Assembly (NCBI GenBank): GCA_965197825.1
Contig: CBDANW010000003.1
Coordinates: 2,728,001 to 2,792,000, forward strand
Source: CBDANW01 sp965197825
GTDB taxonomy: Bacteria > Acidobacteriota > Vicinamibacteria > Marinacidobacterales > DATDRI01
Length of the DNA stretch: 64,000 bases
Reading direction: 5' to 3'
Below the pieces are notes generated by a model, which was given only the letters and a program-made list of their open reading frames with translations, was not told the origin of the DNA and did no database searches. Positions within the stretch are counted from its first letter, which is position 1, and each line of letters starts with the position of its first letter. Positions 17,501 to 27,822 of this stretch are shown piece by piece. The translations under genes and the position numbers were made by a program.

Positions 17501-17751
17501 GTAGACCTCCCCTACTTTGTGATGGGCGCGCCCCGAAGGAGGCGCGCCCTAGGTCGCGCTCGGTGTCCCGTCCTGGGTTGAGTCCGACCTAGAGCCAGTG
17601 TAGAGAAAGCCGCATTACGGGCCTCTTTCCGCAACATGAACTTTTTGTCATGTTCGGTGAGGCGGGGGAGGGTCCGGCCTACGTAGCTCGAGCCGGAACA
17701 AGATCCCGCAAGGGGTCAACCACCCCATCAGGCGCTGCTCGAGAAGTACCA
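17501..17751. other. Non-coding stretch with a perfect GC hairpin
   Basis: No gene is supported here. A perfect 9-bp stem (GGGCGCGCC at 17524-17532, GGCGCGCCC at 17541-17549, 8-nt loop) lies just upstream of the 74-residue ORF on the minus strand, where it would sit in the leader RNA. No riboswitch class is recognised. Confidence 0.4.
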
Positions 17752-18541
17752 CTAACAAACGGTACTGTTACTTTTCGACACAGATTCGTCTTTGGCAAAC
17801 GTTTGCCAAGACTGGTTGCGCTGCCGTACTTTCTCCATCAACGCCGGCCGGTGCCATTCGAGCTCCGTCGGCGCTCGGCCCTTCACCCCAATCGTTGCCG
17901 CGTGGATCATTCGGTGATGAAAAACGCAGACTGAGATCAAATTCGGTGGTGAGTTGCTTTCGGCACGGCTCTTTCGGCCGCTGCGACTCCGGAACCTGAT
18001 GTGATGAACGTGCAACTGCGCGCGGGCAGCACAGTCCGGATATTGACACCGGTAATCGTCTCTCTCCAACACTCCACTCCAGGTCTTGCCGTAGGCCTGG
18101 ACGATTCGGCCAAGGCATCTCGTCGCCTTCCGGACAGATGCGCTGCTCCACAGCGGCGCTCTCTTCGTCCGAGAGGATCGGCTGTTCGGCGTCGTCGCCG
18201 GGGTCGTCGCCGGCGCATTCACTATATTCCTGCTTCGGCCCAAGGTGCGCGTAGGTCGCAATAAGCTCTCCCGCCATGAACTCGAGACACCGTCCGATGT
18301 CGATGTCGGCTCCCGCTACGCGACGGCAGACCTCCACGGCATAGTCGAACACCGCCGCTTGATCCTGGGTCAGCCACGCTCTCACTTTCACACCCGCGAC
18401 GTCCCTCTCGCCCTCGATCTTCCGATCGAGCTCGCGGACGGACAGGGAGAGCGCCGAGTCCAGCCACATCGCCTCGTCCTCGCTCGTGGCCACCCGGGCG
18501 ATCCGGCTCGCCTTGGTCCAACCGAGCCTCCCTTCATCTAG
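17752..18541 (-). pseudogene. HNH endonuclease-type protein, N-truncated and frameshifted
   Basis: In minus orientation the frame opens inside a gene at 18541 (DEGRLGWTKASRIARVAT; SLSVRELDRKIEGERDV), the DUF222-like helical region seen ahead of HNH domains. A frameshift near 18110 leads to the HNH part: VQAYGKTWSGVLERDDYRC, YPDC, LHVHHI, then NLISVCVFHHRMIH, containing the zinc Cys pairs and the catalytic His cluster. The N-terminus is cut where the DUF3604 remnant begins. It is not expected to make a functional nuclease. Confidence 0.75.
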
Positions 18542-18544
18542 TGC

Positions 18545-19378
18545 CTTCTTGAACCTCTACAAGTTCGGACTGAGTGGCGCTACCGACAGTCACACCGGGC
18601 TCGCCACGACGCGAGAAGAGAACTACTTCGGAAAGTACCAGAGCACGGAGCCCTCGCCGGATCGGCACAACAATGAGGTCATTCCTGCCGACGACCCGTC
18701 GCTGAGAATCCTGACCTCTCAGGAGGTGGCCTCTGGGCTCACCGCGGTGTGGGCCCGCGAGAACACCCGCGCGGCCATCTTCGACGCCATGAAACGCAGG
18801 GAGGTCTTCGCTACGACTGGCACCCGGATCCGGGTGCGCGTCTTCGCCGGGTGGGACTTCGAGGCGGACGAGGTGTCGCGACCGATTTCATCTCCGAGGG
18901 CTATCGGCGTGGGGTGCCGATGGGTGGTGACCTGAGGGACGCCCCGGCTGGTGAGGCGCCGACCTTCATGATCCGGGCGCTACGCGATCCCGATGGCGCC
19001 AATCTCGATCGGATTCAAATCATCAAGGGGTGGTTGGATGCCGGCGGGGAGACGCACGAGCGCATCTACGACGTCGCGGTCTCCGACGGTCGCCAGGTTG
19101 GTGCCGACAGTCGAAGCGGGCAGCCCGTCGGCAACACGGTAGACGTGGCCACCGCCACGTTTACGAATACGATTGGTGACGCGGTCATGGCCGCGCACTG
19201 GGAGGATCCGGATTTCGATCCCGGAGAGCACGCCTTCTATTACGTGCGCGTGCTCGAGATTCCAACACCGCGTTGGACCACGTACGACGCCGCGTTTTTC
19301 GGGATCGATCTCCCGGACAACGTGCCGGCGACGACCCAAGACCGCGCTTACACGTCGCCGATCTGGTACACGCCGTAG
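18545..19378 (+). pseudogene. DUF3604-family protein remnant 1
   Basis: This fragment matches the last ~275 residues of the neighbouring DUF3604 gene (shared SQEVASGLTAVWARENTR, FATTGTRIRVRVFAGWDFEA, YVRVLEIPTPRWTTYDAAFF). The N-terminal half is absent: homology begins at NLYKFGLSGATDSHTG. A one-base deletion near 18887 shifts frame between EVSRP and DFISEGYRRG. DUF3604 proteins belong to the PHP-like metal-dependent hydrolase group with exported, uncharacterised members. It is a decayed tandem duplicate. Confidence 0.85.
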
Positions 19379-19419
19379 CCGCGATACTGCGCGTAGCGGT
19401 TGCTAGAAGGAGAAGACTG

Positions 19420-21265
19420 ATGAGAGTTTGGAGTTTGACCGTGGCCCCGTTGGCGGGGCTGGCCTGTTGTATCTCGCACTGGTTCCGGCGAACCTGTCCG
19501 CTCAGGGACCCGAGACCTACCACGTCACCGAGGACGACTTCGTCGAGGAGAGAGTTTATTCGCCCTACGCCGGTCGGGCCTACGCCGACGAAGTGTTCTT
19601 CGGCGACATGCATTTTCACACTGACCTCTCTTTCGACGCGGGGCTCATTGGAACCACACTGGATGCGCACAGCGGGTTTCGGATGGCGCGGGGCGAGAAA
19701 GTGATTTCCAATACCGGCCAACCCGGGCAGCTGAAACGGCCTTTAGACTTCCTGGCAATCACGGATCATGCCGAGATGATCGGACTTGCGCCCGCGATCC
19801 GAGAATCGAGCCCGGTCAGGAAGGCCGCATGGAAGCGGTGAGGGATGTGGTTGACAGGGGAACAACGGGCGTAAACCCGTTCGGCTCCGACGATCTAACG
19901 CGGTCGATTTGGGGGCAGTTCATAGACATCGCGGATCAATACAACCAACCCGGTCGCTTCACCGCGATGATCGGTTTCGAATGGACGTCAACCCCCAATG
20001 GCGACAATCTCCATCGTGTCGTCGTGTTCAGGAATGGCGCCGACAAGGCGGGCCAGACCACGCCATTCTCGTTGTTTGACAGTGATGACCCTGAGGACCT
20101 ATGGGCGTACCTTTCGGCCCATGGGGAGAAGACAGGGGGGCAGGCCATTGCCATTCCTCACAACGGCAACCTCAGCAATGGCCTGATGTTCTCCGACAAG
20201 ATCCACTCCGGCGAGGCGATGGACCGCGCGTATGCCGAAGCACGGATTCGCTGAGAGCCCATCATGGAGATTTCGCAGATCAAGGGTGATGGCGAGACCC
20301 ACCCGTTGCTCTCGACGGAGGACGAGTTCGCGGACTATGAAACCTGGGACGTCAGCAATATCGATGGGTCGGCGCCCAAGGAAGACTGGATGCTGCAGTA
20401 CGAGTACGGCCGCTCGGCGCTCAAGCTAGGGCTCAAGCTCGGCCAGGAGCTCGGTGCCAATCCCTACAAGTTCGGACTGACCGCAGCCAGCGACGCACAT
20501 ACTGGACTCGCGACGACACGGGAGGAGAACTACTTCGGCAAATACGCGCAGACCGAGCCCTCCCCGGATCGCCACAATAAGGAAGTGATTCCTGCCGATG
20601 ACCAAGCACTGAGAGTGATGACCTCTCAGGAAGTGGCCTCCGGGCTGACGGCTGTCTGGGCTCGAGAGAACACGCGTGAGGCGCTGTTCGATGCGATGAG
20701 GCGCAAGGAAGTCTATGCGACCACCGGCACGAGAATCAGAGTACGGGTCTTCGGCGGGTGGGATTTCGAGGCCGACGAAGTGGTGCGGCCTGACTTCGTT
20801 TCCCAGGGCTACCGGCGTGGCGTGCCGATGGGTGGCACTCTTTTCGAAGCGCCCGATGGTGGAGCCCCGAGTTTCATGATCCGTGCTCTGCGCGATCCGG
20901 ATGGTGCCAATCTCGATCGGATTCAAGTTATCAAGGGGTGGTTGGATTCGGATGGAGAGACGCACGAGCGGATCTATGACGTGGCGGTCTCCGACGGTCG
21001 CAGCCGGGAGCCCGTCGGCAACACGGTAGATATTGCCACCGCCACCTTTACCAACACGATCGGTGACGCGGTCATGGCCGCGCACTGGGAGGATCCGGAC
21101 TTCGATCCCGGAGAGAGCGCCTTCTATTACGTGCGTGTGCTCGAGATTCCAACGCCCCGTTGGACCACGTACGACGCCGCGTTTTTCGGGATCGACCTCC
21201 CGGACATCGTGCCGCCGACGATTCAAGATCGCGCCTACACGTCGCCGTTCTGGTACACGCCGTAG
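19420..21265 (+). pseudogene. DUF3604-family protein, near-complete but broken
   Basis: The start at ATG 19420 has AGAAGGAGAAG upstream and encodes a signal peptide (MRVWSLTVAPLAGL) that shifts frame near 19460 before LYLALVPANLSAQ. The metal-site motifs are present: FFGDMHFHTDLSFDAG and LAITDHAEMIGLAP. A second frameshift lies near 19815, and a TGA at 20252-20254 replaces what should be a Trp codon (RIR-stop-EPIMEISQIKGDG). The rest to 21265 is open and intact. With two frameshifts and one nonsense codon the gene is inactive, although most residues are conserved, so decay is recent. Confidence 0.85.
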
Positions 21266-21309
21266 CCGACTCGTGAGCGACAGAACTGACGAGAGAAGGG
21301 TGAAGCTTC

Positions 21310-22256
21310 ATGCGTGAAACACGACGGGAACTACTACGTAGAGCGGCGATCTTCATGCTCGTCACCGTTGCCGCGATCCCGATCGCGGCGCAAGAGGATG
21401 TCGGCTGGCCGCGCGAGTTCACCGCTCCGGGGGGAGCCCGCGTGGTCATCTTCCAACCGCAGGTGGACGCTTTGGAAGGCGATCGGCTCACCGGCCGCGC
21501 CGCCGTCGCGGTAACGCTCGCCGATGAGGACGAGAGGGTCTTCGGCGCGGTCTGGTTCGATGCCCGCATCCTTACCGACCGTGACACCCGCACCGTCGCC
21601 ATCCTCGAAGTCGAGATCCCACGCGTGCACTTCGCCGACGCGACAGACGAGGATCAGGAGACCCTTACCGATTTGCTCGAGACGGAGGTCCCCCGGATGG
21701 ATCTGGACATCTCTCTCGATCGGATGCTGACTTCCCTCGGTGTTTCAGAAACTCGCCGTTCGGCTGCAGAAGGCTTGAACAACGAGCCTCCGGAGATCCT
21801 CTTCGCGACGACGCCCACGGTATTGGTCTTCATCGACGGCGAGCCGGTCCTGCAAGAGATCGAGGGGACGAACTTACGCCACGTTGGTCAACTCTCCGTT
21901 CGTCATCGTCAACGACCCCGGGACCGGGCGTTTCTATCTGCACGCCGGACACGACACCTGGTACCAGGCGAGCGATGCGCTCGGCCCCTGGCGGATAGCC
22001 CCGCAAGTACCAGAGACGATCACCCGGTTCATCCCCGAGGAGGAAACGGAGGCGGGCCGTGGAGCTTCGTCGCGCCGGACGAGCTCCCGGAGAGCTTCCT
22101 GGCAATCGAAGCCGACGGTGACATGGCCCATCTGCGGGCATCGGTCGCGGGCACCGAGGAGGCGGAGGAGTCCCGTCTTGGAGGCTCAGATTCCTCAGAC
22201 TGCAGCGATCCGGCGAGACGCCACCATCGACGTGGAGTACGACGGCCAGCCTCAGA
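21310..22256 (+). pseudogene. Exported 'carbohydrate-binding family V/XII-like' protein, frameshifted and truncated by IS66
   Basis: The signal peptide (RRAAIFMLVTVAAIPIAAQ) is followed by VGWPREFTAPGGARVVIFQP, a domain start I associate with proteins loosely annotated as carbohydrate-binding family V/XII; no function is known. The frame is intact to about 21880 (GEPVLQEIEGTNLRHV), then continues in a second frame (NSPFVIVNDPGTGRFYLHAG; YQASDALGPWRIAPQVPE) and a third (WSFVAPDELPESFLAIEADG). It is cut by the left end of IS66 copy 1 at 22257. It lies 45 bp after the DUF3604 gene and is decaying along with it. Confidence 0.65.
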
Positions 22257-22335
22257 GTAACTCCTCTCCGTGGCCCGTCGTGACAAGCGTGTCGGAATGT
22301 TCCATCGTGAGCAGTCTTGAAAGGAGTGCGAAGCG

Positions 22336-22680
22336 ATGGAAGCGAGGACAGCATTTCGTAGGCGAGCACGTGAAGAAAATCGTGGCCGCACAGGTCGAGG
22401 GCGGCGTTACTCGCGGGAACAACGTCGCGAAGCGGTGCTGTATCTGAATCAGATGAAGGATCAGGGCGCGAGCCTTGAGGGTGTCGCGAGGGGGCTCGGG
22501 GTGAGTGGCTGGAGTCTATCTCGATGGAATCGAGAGGAGGCTATGAGGGGTATCGTTCGGCGTGTCGAAGTCGTGGAATCGGAAAAACGCACGGAGATTA
22601 CGCTGGTAACCCCGCGAGGGTATCGAATCGAGGGTCTGTCGGAACAGCGGCTGCTGCGGCTTGTTGAGCAGCTGGGATGA
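22336..22680 (+). CDS. tnpA: IS66 accessory protein TnpA
   Basis: A 114-residue HTH protein of the IS66 TnpA type (YSREQRREAVLYLNQMKDQG; VARGLGVSGWSLSRWNREEA), followed by a basic/beta tail (TEITLVTPRGYRIEGL). Its stop overlaps the tnpB start (ATGA). It is needed for IS66 transposition in studied members. Confidence 0.85.
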   Translation: MEARTAFRRRAREENRGRTGRGRRYSREQRREAVLYLNQMKDQGASLEGVARGLGVSGWSLSRWNREEAMRGIVRRVEVVESEKRTEITLVTPRGYRIEGLSEQRLLRLVEQLG

Positions 22681-23057
22681 AGTGGAATAGCCGTCGGGTG
22701 TCGGCGTGGGCGTACGCGGCGCCGGCGGATCTCCGCAAGGGTTTTGACGGTCTGTCGGCGCTGGTGATGAACGAGCTTGGTCGTGACCCGCTGAGCGGTG
22801 AGCTGTACTTGTTCGTCAGCCGCAACCGAATCCGCGCGAAAGTTCTGCACTGGGACGGGACCGGACTGTGCGTCTACGCGAAACGTCTCGAAGAGGGAAA
22901 GTTCGCATGCCTGTGGTCCAGCGGTGACGGCGAGCCAGTGCGACTGACGACGACAGAGTTGTCGTTGTTTCTGGAGGTGAGCCGGTTGGTCGGAAAAATA
23001 TCTTTGTCACCTCCTGAAATGAAGCATTTTTCACTTGCCGTGAGATCGTCTCTATGA
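22677..23057 (+). CDS. tnpB: IS66 accessory protein TnpB
   Basis: The 126-residue TnpB (Orf2 type) has the signature ADLRKGFDGLSALV and LYLFVSRNRIRAKVLHWDGTG. It appears intact. It is translated from the ATG overlapping the tnpA stop, with tnpC starting 14 bp after its stop. Confidence 0.9.
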   Translation: MKWNSRRVSAWAYAAPADLRKGFDGLSALVMNELGRDPLSGELYLFVSRNRIRAKVLHWDGTGLCVYAKRLEEGKFACLWSSGDGEPVRLTTTELSLFLEVSRLVGKISLSPPEMKHFSLAVRSSL

Positions 23058-23071
23058 TCTAATCGTATTCC

Positions 23072-24589
23072 GTGGTTCGCATAAAAAACGAACACGACCT
23101 CGAAACACTCCGCCAGATAACTCTCCTCGTTGATAACGAGAACCAGCGCCTCGTCAATGAAAACGTTCGTCTGCGAGTGGAACTGGCGAGACTCCATGGT
23201 GTGCCGGAAACGGAGCAACTTGAACTGTCGGTTCTCAAGCAACTACAGGAAAAGCGAGAGAGCATTTTCCGCATCGACGAAAAGCGGACCCGGAAGAAAA
23301 CGAAGGCTAAAAAGAACAAGAAGAAAGGGCACGGCCCGCGCGAACAGCCTCATCTTCCCGTGGTCGACAAAGTAATCGAACTCGCCGAGACAGAGAAAAA
23401 GTGCTCGGTGTGCGACGGCGAGCTGGGCGAGATGGCGGGTCAATACGAGGAATCGGAAGTGGTGACGGTGGTGAAGCGGAGCTTCGTCATCGAACGGCAT
23501 TTGCGGAAAAAGTACCGCTGCCGATGTAACGCGAACGTCGTCACCGCACCGGCGGCGACGAAGCTTCAGCCCGGAGGCCGCTACTCGGTGGAGTTCGCGA
23601 CCGAAGTGGCCATCAGCAAGTACCTGGACCATATGCCTCTCGAGCGCCAGGTTCGGATGATGCGCCGCGAAGGGCTAGATATCGACAGCCAGACGCTGTG
23701 GGACCAGCTGAACGTACTGGCACGTCATCTGAATCCGGTGTACGACGCTCTGGGAGAGAAGGTTTTGGAGTCACCCGTCATCCACGCCGACGAAACGCGG
23801 TGGCCTCTGATGGGCTCGATGAAGAAGTCGGCGGGCACGGTGTGGGGCGTTTCGAGTCCGGACATCGCGTACTACCGAATGCTGCAGACGAAATCGACGG
23901 AAGATGGCCAAAAGGTGCTGGGGACCTACTCCGGCATCGCGGTTGTGGACGGCTACGCGGTGTACGAGGTGCTAGCTCGTGCCGGTCCAGACGGCTACGC
24001 GGCTCGTGCCGGTCCACAGTTTCGTCTCGCCCACTGCTGGGCGCACGTGAAAAGAAAGTTCGACGAAGCCAGCGAGCACTACCCGCAAGCTTGCTCCGAA
24101 GTGCTTCGTTTGATCGGAGAGCTGTACGAAGTCGAACGCGAGGTCCCGGGTCCGTTTCCCGGCGATGAAAAAGCTCAGAAACTGAGACTTCGTTTACGCA
24201 AGCAACGTTCGCAGCGGATCTTGAAAGCGATTCGGCAATGGGGCGAGAGCCAAAGAGGATTGCCGCGAAGCGACTTCGGCAAGGCGGTCCGCTACATGCT
24301 GGAGAGATGGGAGACACTCACGCTGTTCGCCGAAAACCCTCTCGTCTTGGCTTGACAACAATCACGCCGAGCGCGCCCTAGGGAACCTGTCGTCGGTCGC
24401 AAAAATCACTACGGCAGTCGAACGAAACGCGGAACCGACGTCGCAGCGCTGTTCTACACCCTGTGCGAGACCGCGAAGCTTCAGAACGTCGACCCCAGGG
24501 CCTACATGCTCGAAGCGGCCTACGCCGCCATCAACCAGCCAGGAACCGTGTTACTCCCCGACGCCCTACGCGACAACTCCGCTGCGTAG
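23072..24589 (+). pseudogene. tnpC: IS66 transposase TnpC, catalytic segment garbled by paired frameshifts
   Basis: GTG start at 23072. The coiled-coil N-terminus, zinc-binding Cys region (CSVCDGELGE; YRCRCNANVV) and the first catalytic motif (IHADETRWPL) are intact. An extra T near 24345 breaks the expected LDNNHAER motif and causes a TGA at 24353; a second indel near 24381 restores frame at VVGRKNHYGS, and the tail to 24589 matches family ends. The intervening codons encode the conserved Glu region, so the enzyme should be dead. A partial tandem duplication is also present near 23960-24015 (ARAGPDGYAARAGP). Confidence 0.85.
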
Positions 24590-24835
24590 CTTCTCCTCCG
24601 AATCGCGACGTTCCAACCCGCTCCAGTGGGGCACGGCGAGGAGTTACAAAAGTGTAGCCCTCTGCGATTTCCTCCGGCGGATAGAGGGACAGCCTGTCCG
24701 GCTGCTGGATCCATCGCCGCGTGATCACGAGCTCTTCGTAGTATGGGCGATTCCCGTCGTGCGCGATGACGGTAGCGCCCTCGTGGACATAAGCGCGCAT
24801 GCCTCCTATGTGGTCCCAGTGATGGTGCGTACTCA

Positions 24836-25903
24836 CTAGTGGACTGTAACAACTGAACGTTTAGTGGTTTTAATGCGTCGTGACGGATCGTTGTAGGTCC
24901 ACTTCACGGGCTTGGGGTCTTCGTTGTACTTGCGAATGTAGCGCATGATCTTGCGGGTCAGGTCGTGGGTTGACGTGAACACGCCTCGATGGATCAGGGC
25001 ACGCTCGATCTTGGAGAACCAGAGTTCGATTTTGTTCAGCCAGGAGGAATATGTGGGTGTGAAGTGGAGTCGGACTTTTGGGTTGGCCTCGAGGAACTGT
25101 GCGACCTTGGCGGTCTTGTGAGCCGACAGATTGTCGAGGATGACATGTATTTCGCGCTTTCGCTTGTGGCTCGCAACCAGCTGCTCCAAGAAGGCGACGA
25201 ACTCCTGGCTGGTATGGCGGCGGACAGTCTTGCCCAAAACCACCCCCGTCTTCGTGTCGAAGGCGGCGTAGAGAGAAAGCGTTCCATGCCGGACGTACTC
25301 GAAACCGTGTCGCTCGGCCCGCCCGGGAGACAACGGCAAGATCGGGTCCCGTCGATCCAGGGCTTGGATCGCCGTTTTCTCATCAATACAAAACACCGCA
25401 GCGTGCTGAGGTGGATTCATATATAGACCGATGATATCCGCTGCCTTCGTCTCGAAATCCGGATCGTTGGAGGCCTTGTAATGCTCAATTCGGTGTGGCT
25501 GGAGACCATGCTTTTTCCAAGTGCGAGCCACCATCATGTGATGGATTCCCAGCTTCTTCGCAAGTCGACGCGTGCTCCAGTGAGTCGAGCCGTCGGTCGG
25601 TTTTTTCTGCGTCCACGAAAGAATCCGTGCTTCCATCCGAGGCGTGAGCACTTGAATCGGACGCCCCTCGTGACGCGCGTACAGACCTGCCAGACGCTCC
25701 TCCAAGAATCGGCGTTTCCACTTGCTGATAAAAGGCGCCGTGCAGCCCACCGTCTGCTGCACCTGCGTATAGCTTGCACCGTCTGCCAGCAAGAGCAACA
25801 TCCGAGCGATCCGCGCGTCATCCGCTCGACCGCTACGGCTCGAAACTCGTTTGCCAAGCTCCCTATGTTCCGCTTGAGTCAACACAACGGCTCTCCCTCG
25901 CAT
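24836..25903 (-). CDS. IS630-family transposase (copy B)
   Basis: The protein sequence is identical to copy A (355 residues; DDE motifs CIDEKT, ILDNLSAHK, KIELWFSKIE). The stop codon is again completed by the target TA plus G. The start ATG follows the left repeat. Confidence 0.95.
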   Translation of the reverse strand: MRGRAVVLTQAEHRELGKRVSSRSGRADDARIARMLLLLADGASYTQVQQTVGCTAPFISKWKRRFLEERLAGLYARHEGRPIQVLTPRMEARILSWTQKKPTDGSTHWSTRRLAKKLGIHHMMVARTWKKHGLQPHRIEHYKASNDPDFETKAADIIGLYMNPPQHAAVFCIDEKTAIQALDRRDPILPLSPGRAERHGFEYVRHGTLSLYAAFDTKTGVVLGKTVRRHTSQEFVAFLEQLVASHKRKREIHVILDNLSAHKTAKVAQFLEANPKVRLHFTPTYSSWLNKIELWFSKIERALIHRGVFTSTHDLTRKIMRYIRKYNEDPKPVKWTYNDPSRRIKTTKRSVVTVH

Positions 25904-25945
25904 GAGAGAGATATTATAACTAAATATTTAAATGTTACAGTCCAC
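24839..25945 (-). mobile_element. IS630-family element, copy B
   Basis: 1107 bp, minus orientation, TA duplications at 24837-24838 and 25946-25947, target CTAG. The terminal repeats are the same as copy A. It interrupts the MBL-fold gene; the interrupted reading frame is restored exactly when the element and one TA are removed. Confidence 0.93.
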
Positions 25946-27034
25946 TAGGAACCGAATCGGCTTGTTGGGAATCAATCTGGCGACTTCTTCAATCACCGCC
26001 AGGGACCGTTCCTCGTTCTGGGGGGCCTCGACGATGGCCGCGTATTCGAGGAACTCGACTGCCAAGCTGTTGTGAGACGAGCCTCCCAGATACCACACCC
26101 CTTCCGCTAGTTGTTGCGACTCCACACGGACCGGTGGGACGGTTGCTTCCCGTACCGCAGCGGGGACATCGAGTGCGGCGCCGCCCACGTTCACTTCAAC
26201 GTTGGCTACGTTGAGGCCAAAGGAATGGTCGCCACCACTAACGTTCGGTTTCCGTTCGTTGTCATCGATGTCCTGGTGCTGATGGAAGGTGGGAAGCTTT
26301 ACCCCACCGAAATCCTGATAGTTGGTGTAGACGTTTTCATAATACATGTCCCCGACCACGGGGTTGGGAACCCACGTCTGTACCCTGGCCACCAGGTTCT
26401 CACTGTTGATCGTGCCGTTCACCTGGTACTTGCCGAGCGCGGTAAACGAGACCACCGTTACCCTCTGGTCATACTCGTTTCGGGTGACTGCCGTTGGATT
26501 CTCCGCCGCCATGGCCGCTTTGAGGAAACCGTGCGGGGTGAGCCAGATCTCGAGCTGTCGTACCTCGGCCGCGGCCGGCGCGGGAATCACATTGTCTCCT
26601 CGCATGTTCCAGGCGTAGTTCCCGCGGACGAGGAATACCTGCCGCCGTTCCCCCTCGATCGGCGTTCTACCGCCGCCGCGGGCGGGATTGCTCCCCTGGA
26701 TGAGAACCATTTCCTCTTTCGAAGATCGAGCCTCGAAGTCAATGGTTCGGGTGTAACTGGTCATTTGAAATCGTGGCCAATCCAGCTCCGGCCTGAAGTT
26801 CTGGCCCACCGCGCCTCTCCACCCGGTCCCGGAATACTGGATGGATTTCAAGTTGGTAGCACCCATGGCCGTTGCGGCGGCCTGCAAAACGCTCTGGGCA
26901 TCCTGGGCGGCTGCCGTCCAGGCCATCAGCGCCTGTATTGCACAAAAAGCCAATAGTCTATGTCTCATGACTCCCCCTAGCAGCTGGCCATGACAATCAA
27001 CGAATCGCGAATGAGCGGCGGTGCCAAACTCAGC

Positions 27035-27571
27035 CTAGTCAGACGTCGGGACGAGTCGCTCCAGCTCTTCGAACCAGTTAAGGACGAGATTGATTTGTTG
27101 CAGTCCGCCCGAGCTCTTCTCGGCTCGGATCATCACGAACCGGCCGTCCGGCGCGACGTCATAGCCGGTGACGGGATTAGCACCCGCAACGCCCGATCGA
27201 TAAGGTCCCTCGAATAACAAAGTGGGGCTCTCCGGCGCAAGCCGCGGCTCCGTCGCGATGGCGACCGCCATCATCTTCTCTCCATTTCGGTAGAAGAGCT
27301 CCCGGCCGTCTTGTGACCACATGGGCTCCGTGCCACCCTCGGTCGATATCTGCAACTTGCCACCGGGGCCGGGAAAGGGGATGGCGTAGACCTCTGCGCG
27401 AAGGGAAGCGGGCACCTTCGGTGCCGCTGAGCGGTGTGGCTTCCAGATTGTCGAGGTGCCGGATGAAGAGCTGAGAATTCCCGTCGGGTACCCGCCCCAC
27501 GAAAACCAGTGTCTTTCCGTCCGGAGAAGGCACCACCATCGCACCCCCTAATATGCTCTCGGACGGGGCTA
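27035..27571 (-). pseudogene. C-terminal remnant of a PD40/TolB-like beta-propeller protein (kinase-associated type)
   Basis: One frame gives MVVPSPDGKTLVFVGR and LFIRHLDNLEATPL, and a second gives AEVYAIPFPGPGGKLQISTE, EPMWSQDGRELFYRNGEKM and GYDVAPDGRFVMIRAE. These are WD40-like PD40 blades, ending in QQINLVLNWFEELERL. This ending is typical of Acidobacteriota-type proteins with an N-terminal Ser/Thr kinase or transcription-activator domain and a C-terminal propeller. A piece is missing at the frame switch near 27420, and the N-terminus is cut by IS630 copy C at 27571. Confidence 0.75.
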
Positions 27572-27822
27572 GTGGACCGTAACATTTAAATGTTTAGTAG
27601 TAATATTTCTCTCATGCGAAGGGAGAGCCGTTGTGTTGACTCAAGCGGAACATAGGGAGCTTGGCAAACGAGTTTCGAGCCGTAGCGGTCGAGCGGATGA
27701 CGCGCGGATCGCTCGGATGTTGCTCTTGCTGGCAGACGGTGCAAGCTATACGCAGGTGCAGCAGACGGTGGGCTGCACGGCGCCTTTTATCAGCAAGTGG
27801 AAACGCCGATTCTTGGAGGAGC
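27572..27822 (+). mobile_element. IS630-family element, copy C (5' fragment)
   Basis: The left terminal repeat (GTGGACCGTAACA) and the first ~215 bp of the transposase gene are present, then homology stops at 27822 and SLC13 sequence follows. An extra A in GCGAAGGGAG shifts frame just after the start codon. The right end is missing, so this is a dead, older copy with more divergence than A, B and D. Confidence 0.88.

Larger units (their letters stand above)
22257..24647 (+). mobile_element. IS66-family element, copy 1
   Basis: The left end GTAACTCCTCTCCGTGGCCC and right end (read inward) GTAACTCCTCGCCGTGCCCC form the terminal repeats. Genes tnpA, tnpB and tnpC are in the canonical order. The 8-bp flanks (GCCTCAGA versus AAAAGTGT) do not match, so one side has been rearranged since insertion. 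The right flank truncates the metallo-beta-lactamase-fold gene. Confidence 0.88.
24649..26968 (-). pseudogene. Exported metallo-beta-lactamase-fold hydrolase, split by IS630 copy B and cut by IS66
   Basis: The N-terminal part (26968-25946) has a signal peptide (HRLLAFCAIQALMAWTAAAQ), a ~270-residue beta-rich outer domain of the kind seen in lipoprotein-like MBL proteins, then the MBL start LAEGVWYLGGSSHNSLAVEF. Precise removal of IS630 copy B with one TA joins IPNKPIRFLV to the metal motif STHHHWDHIGGMRAY in one frame (HxHxDH signature). The C-terminus ends at EGYTF where IS66 copy 1 begins. The second metal-binding half is gone. Confidence 0.85.

Noticed and set aside
18537..18545. TAGTGCC at the HNH/DUF3604 junction as another MITE end
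   Set aside because: Similarity to the MITE terminus stops after seven bases and no partner end was found.
20252..20254. In-frame TGA as a selenocysteine codon in the DUF3604 gene
   Set aside because: Two independent frameshifts lie in the same gene, the position is expected to be Trp, and no SECIS-like structure was noted downstream.
22249..24655. 8-bp target duplication around IS66 copy 1
   Set aside because: The flanks GCCTCAGA and AAAAGTGT do not match.
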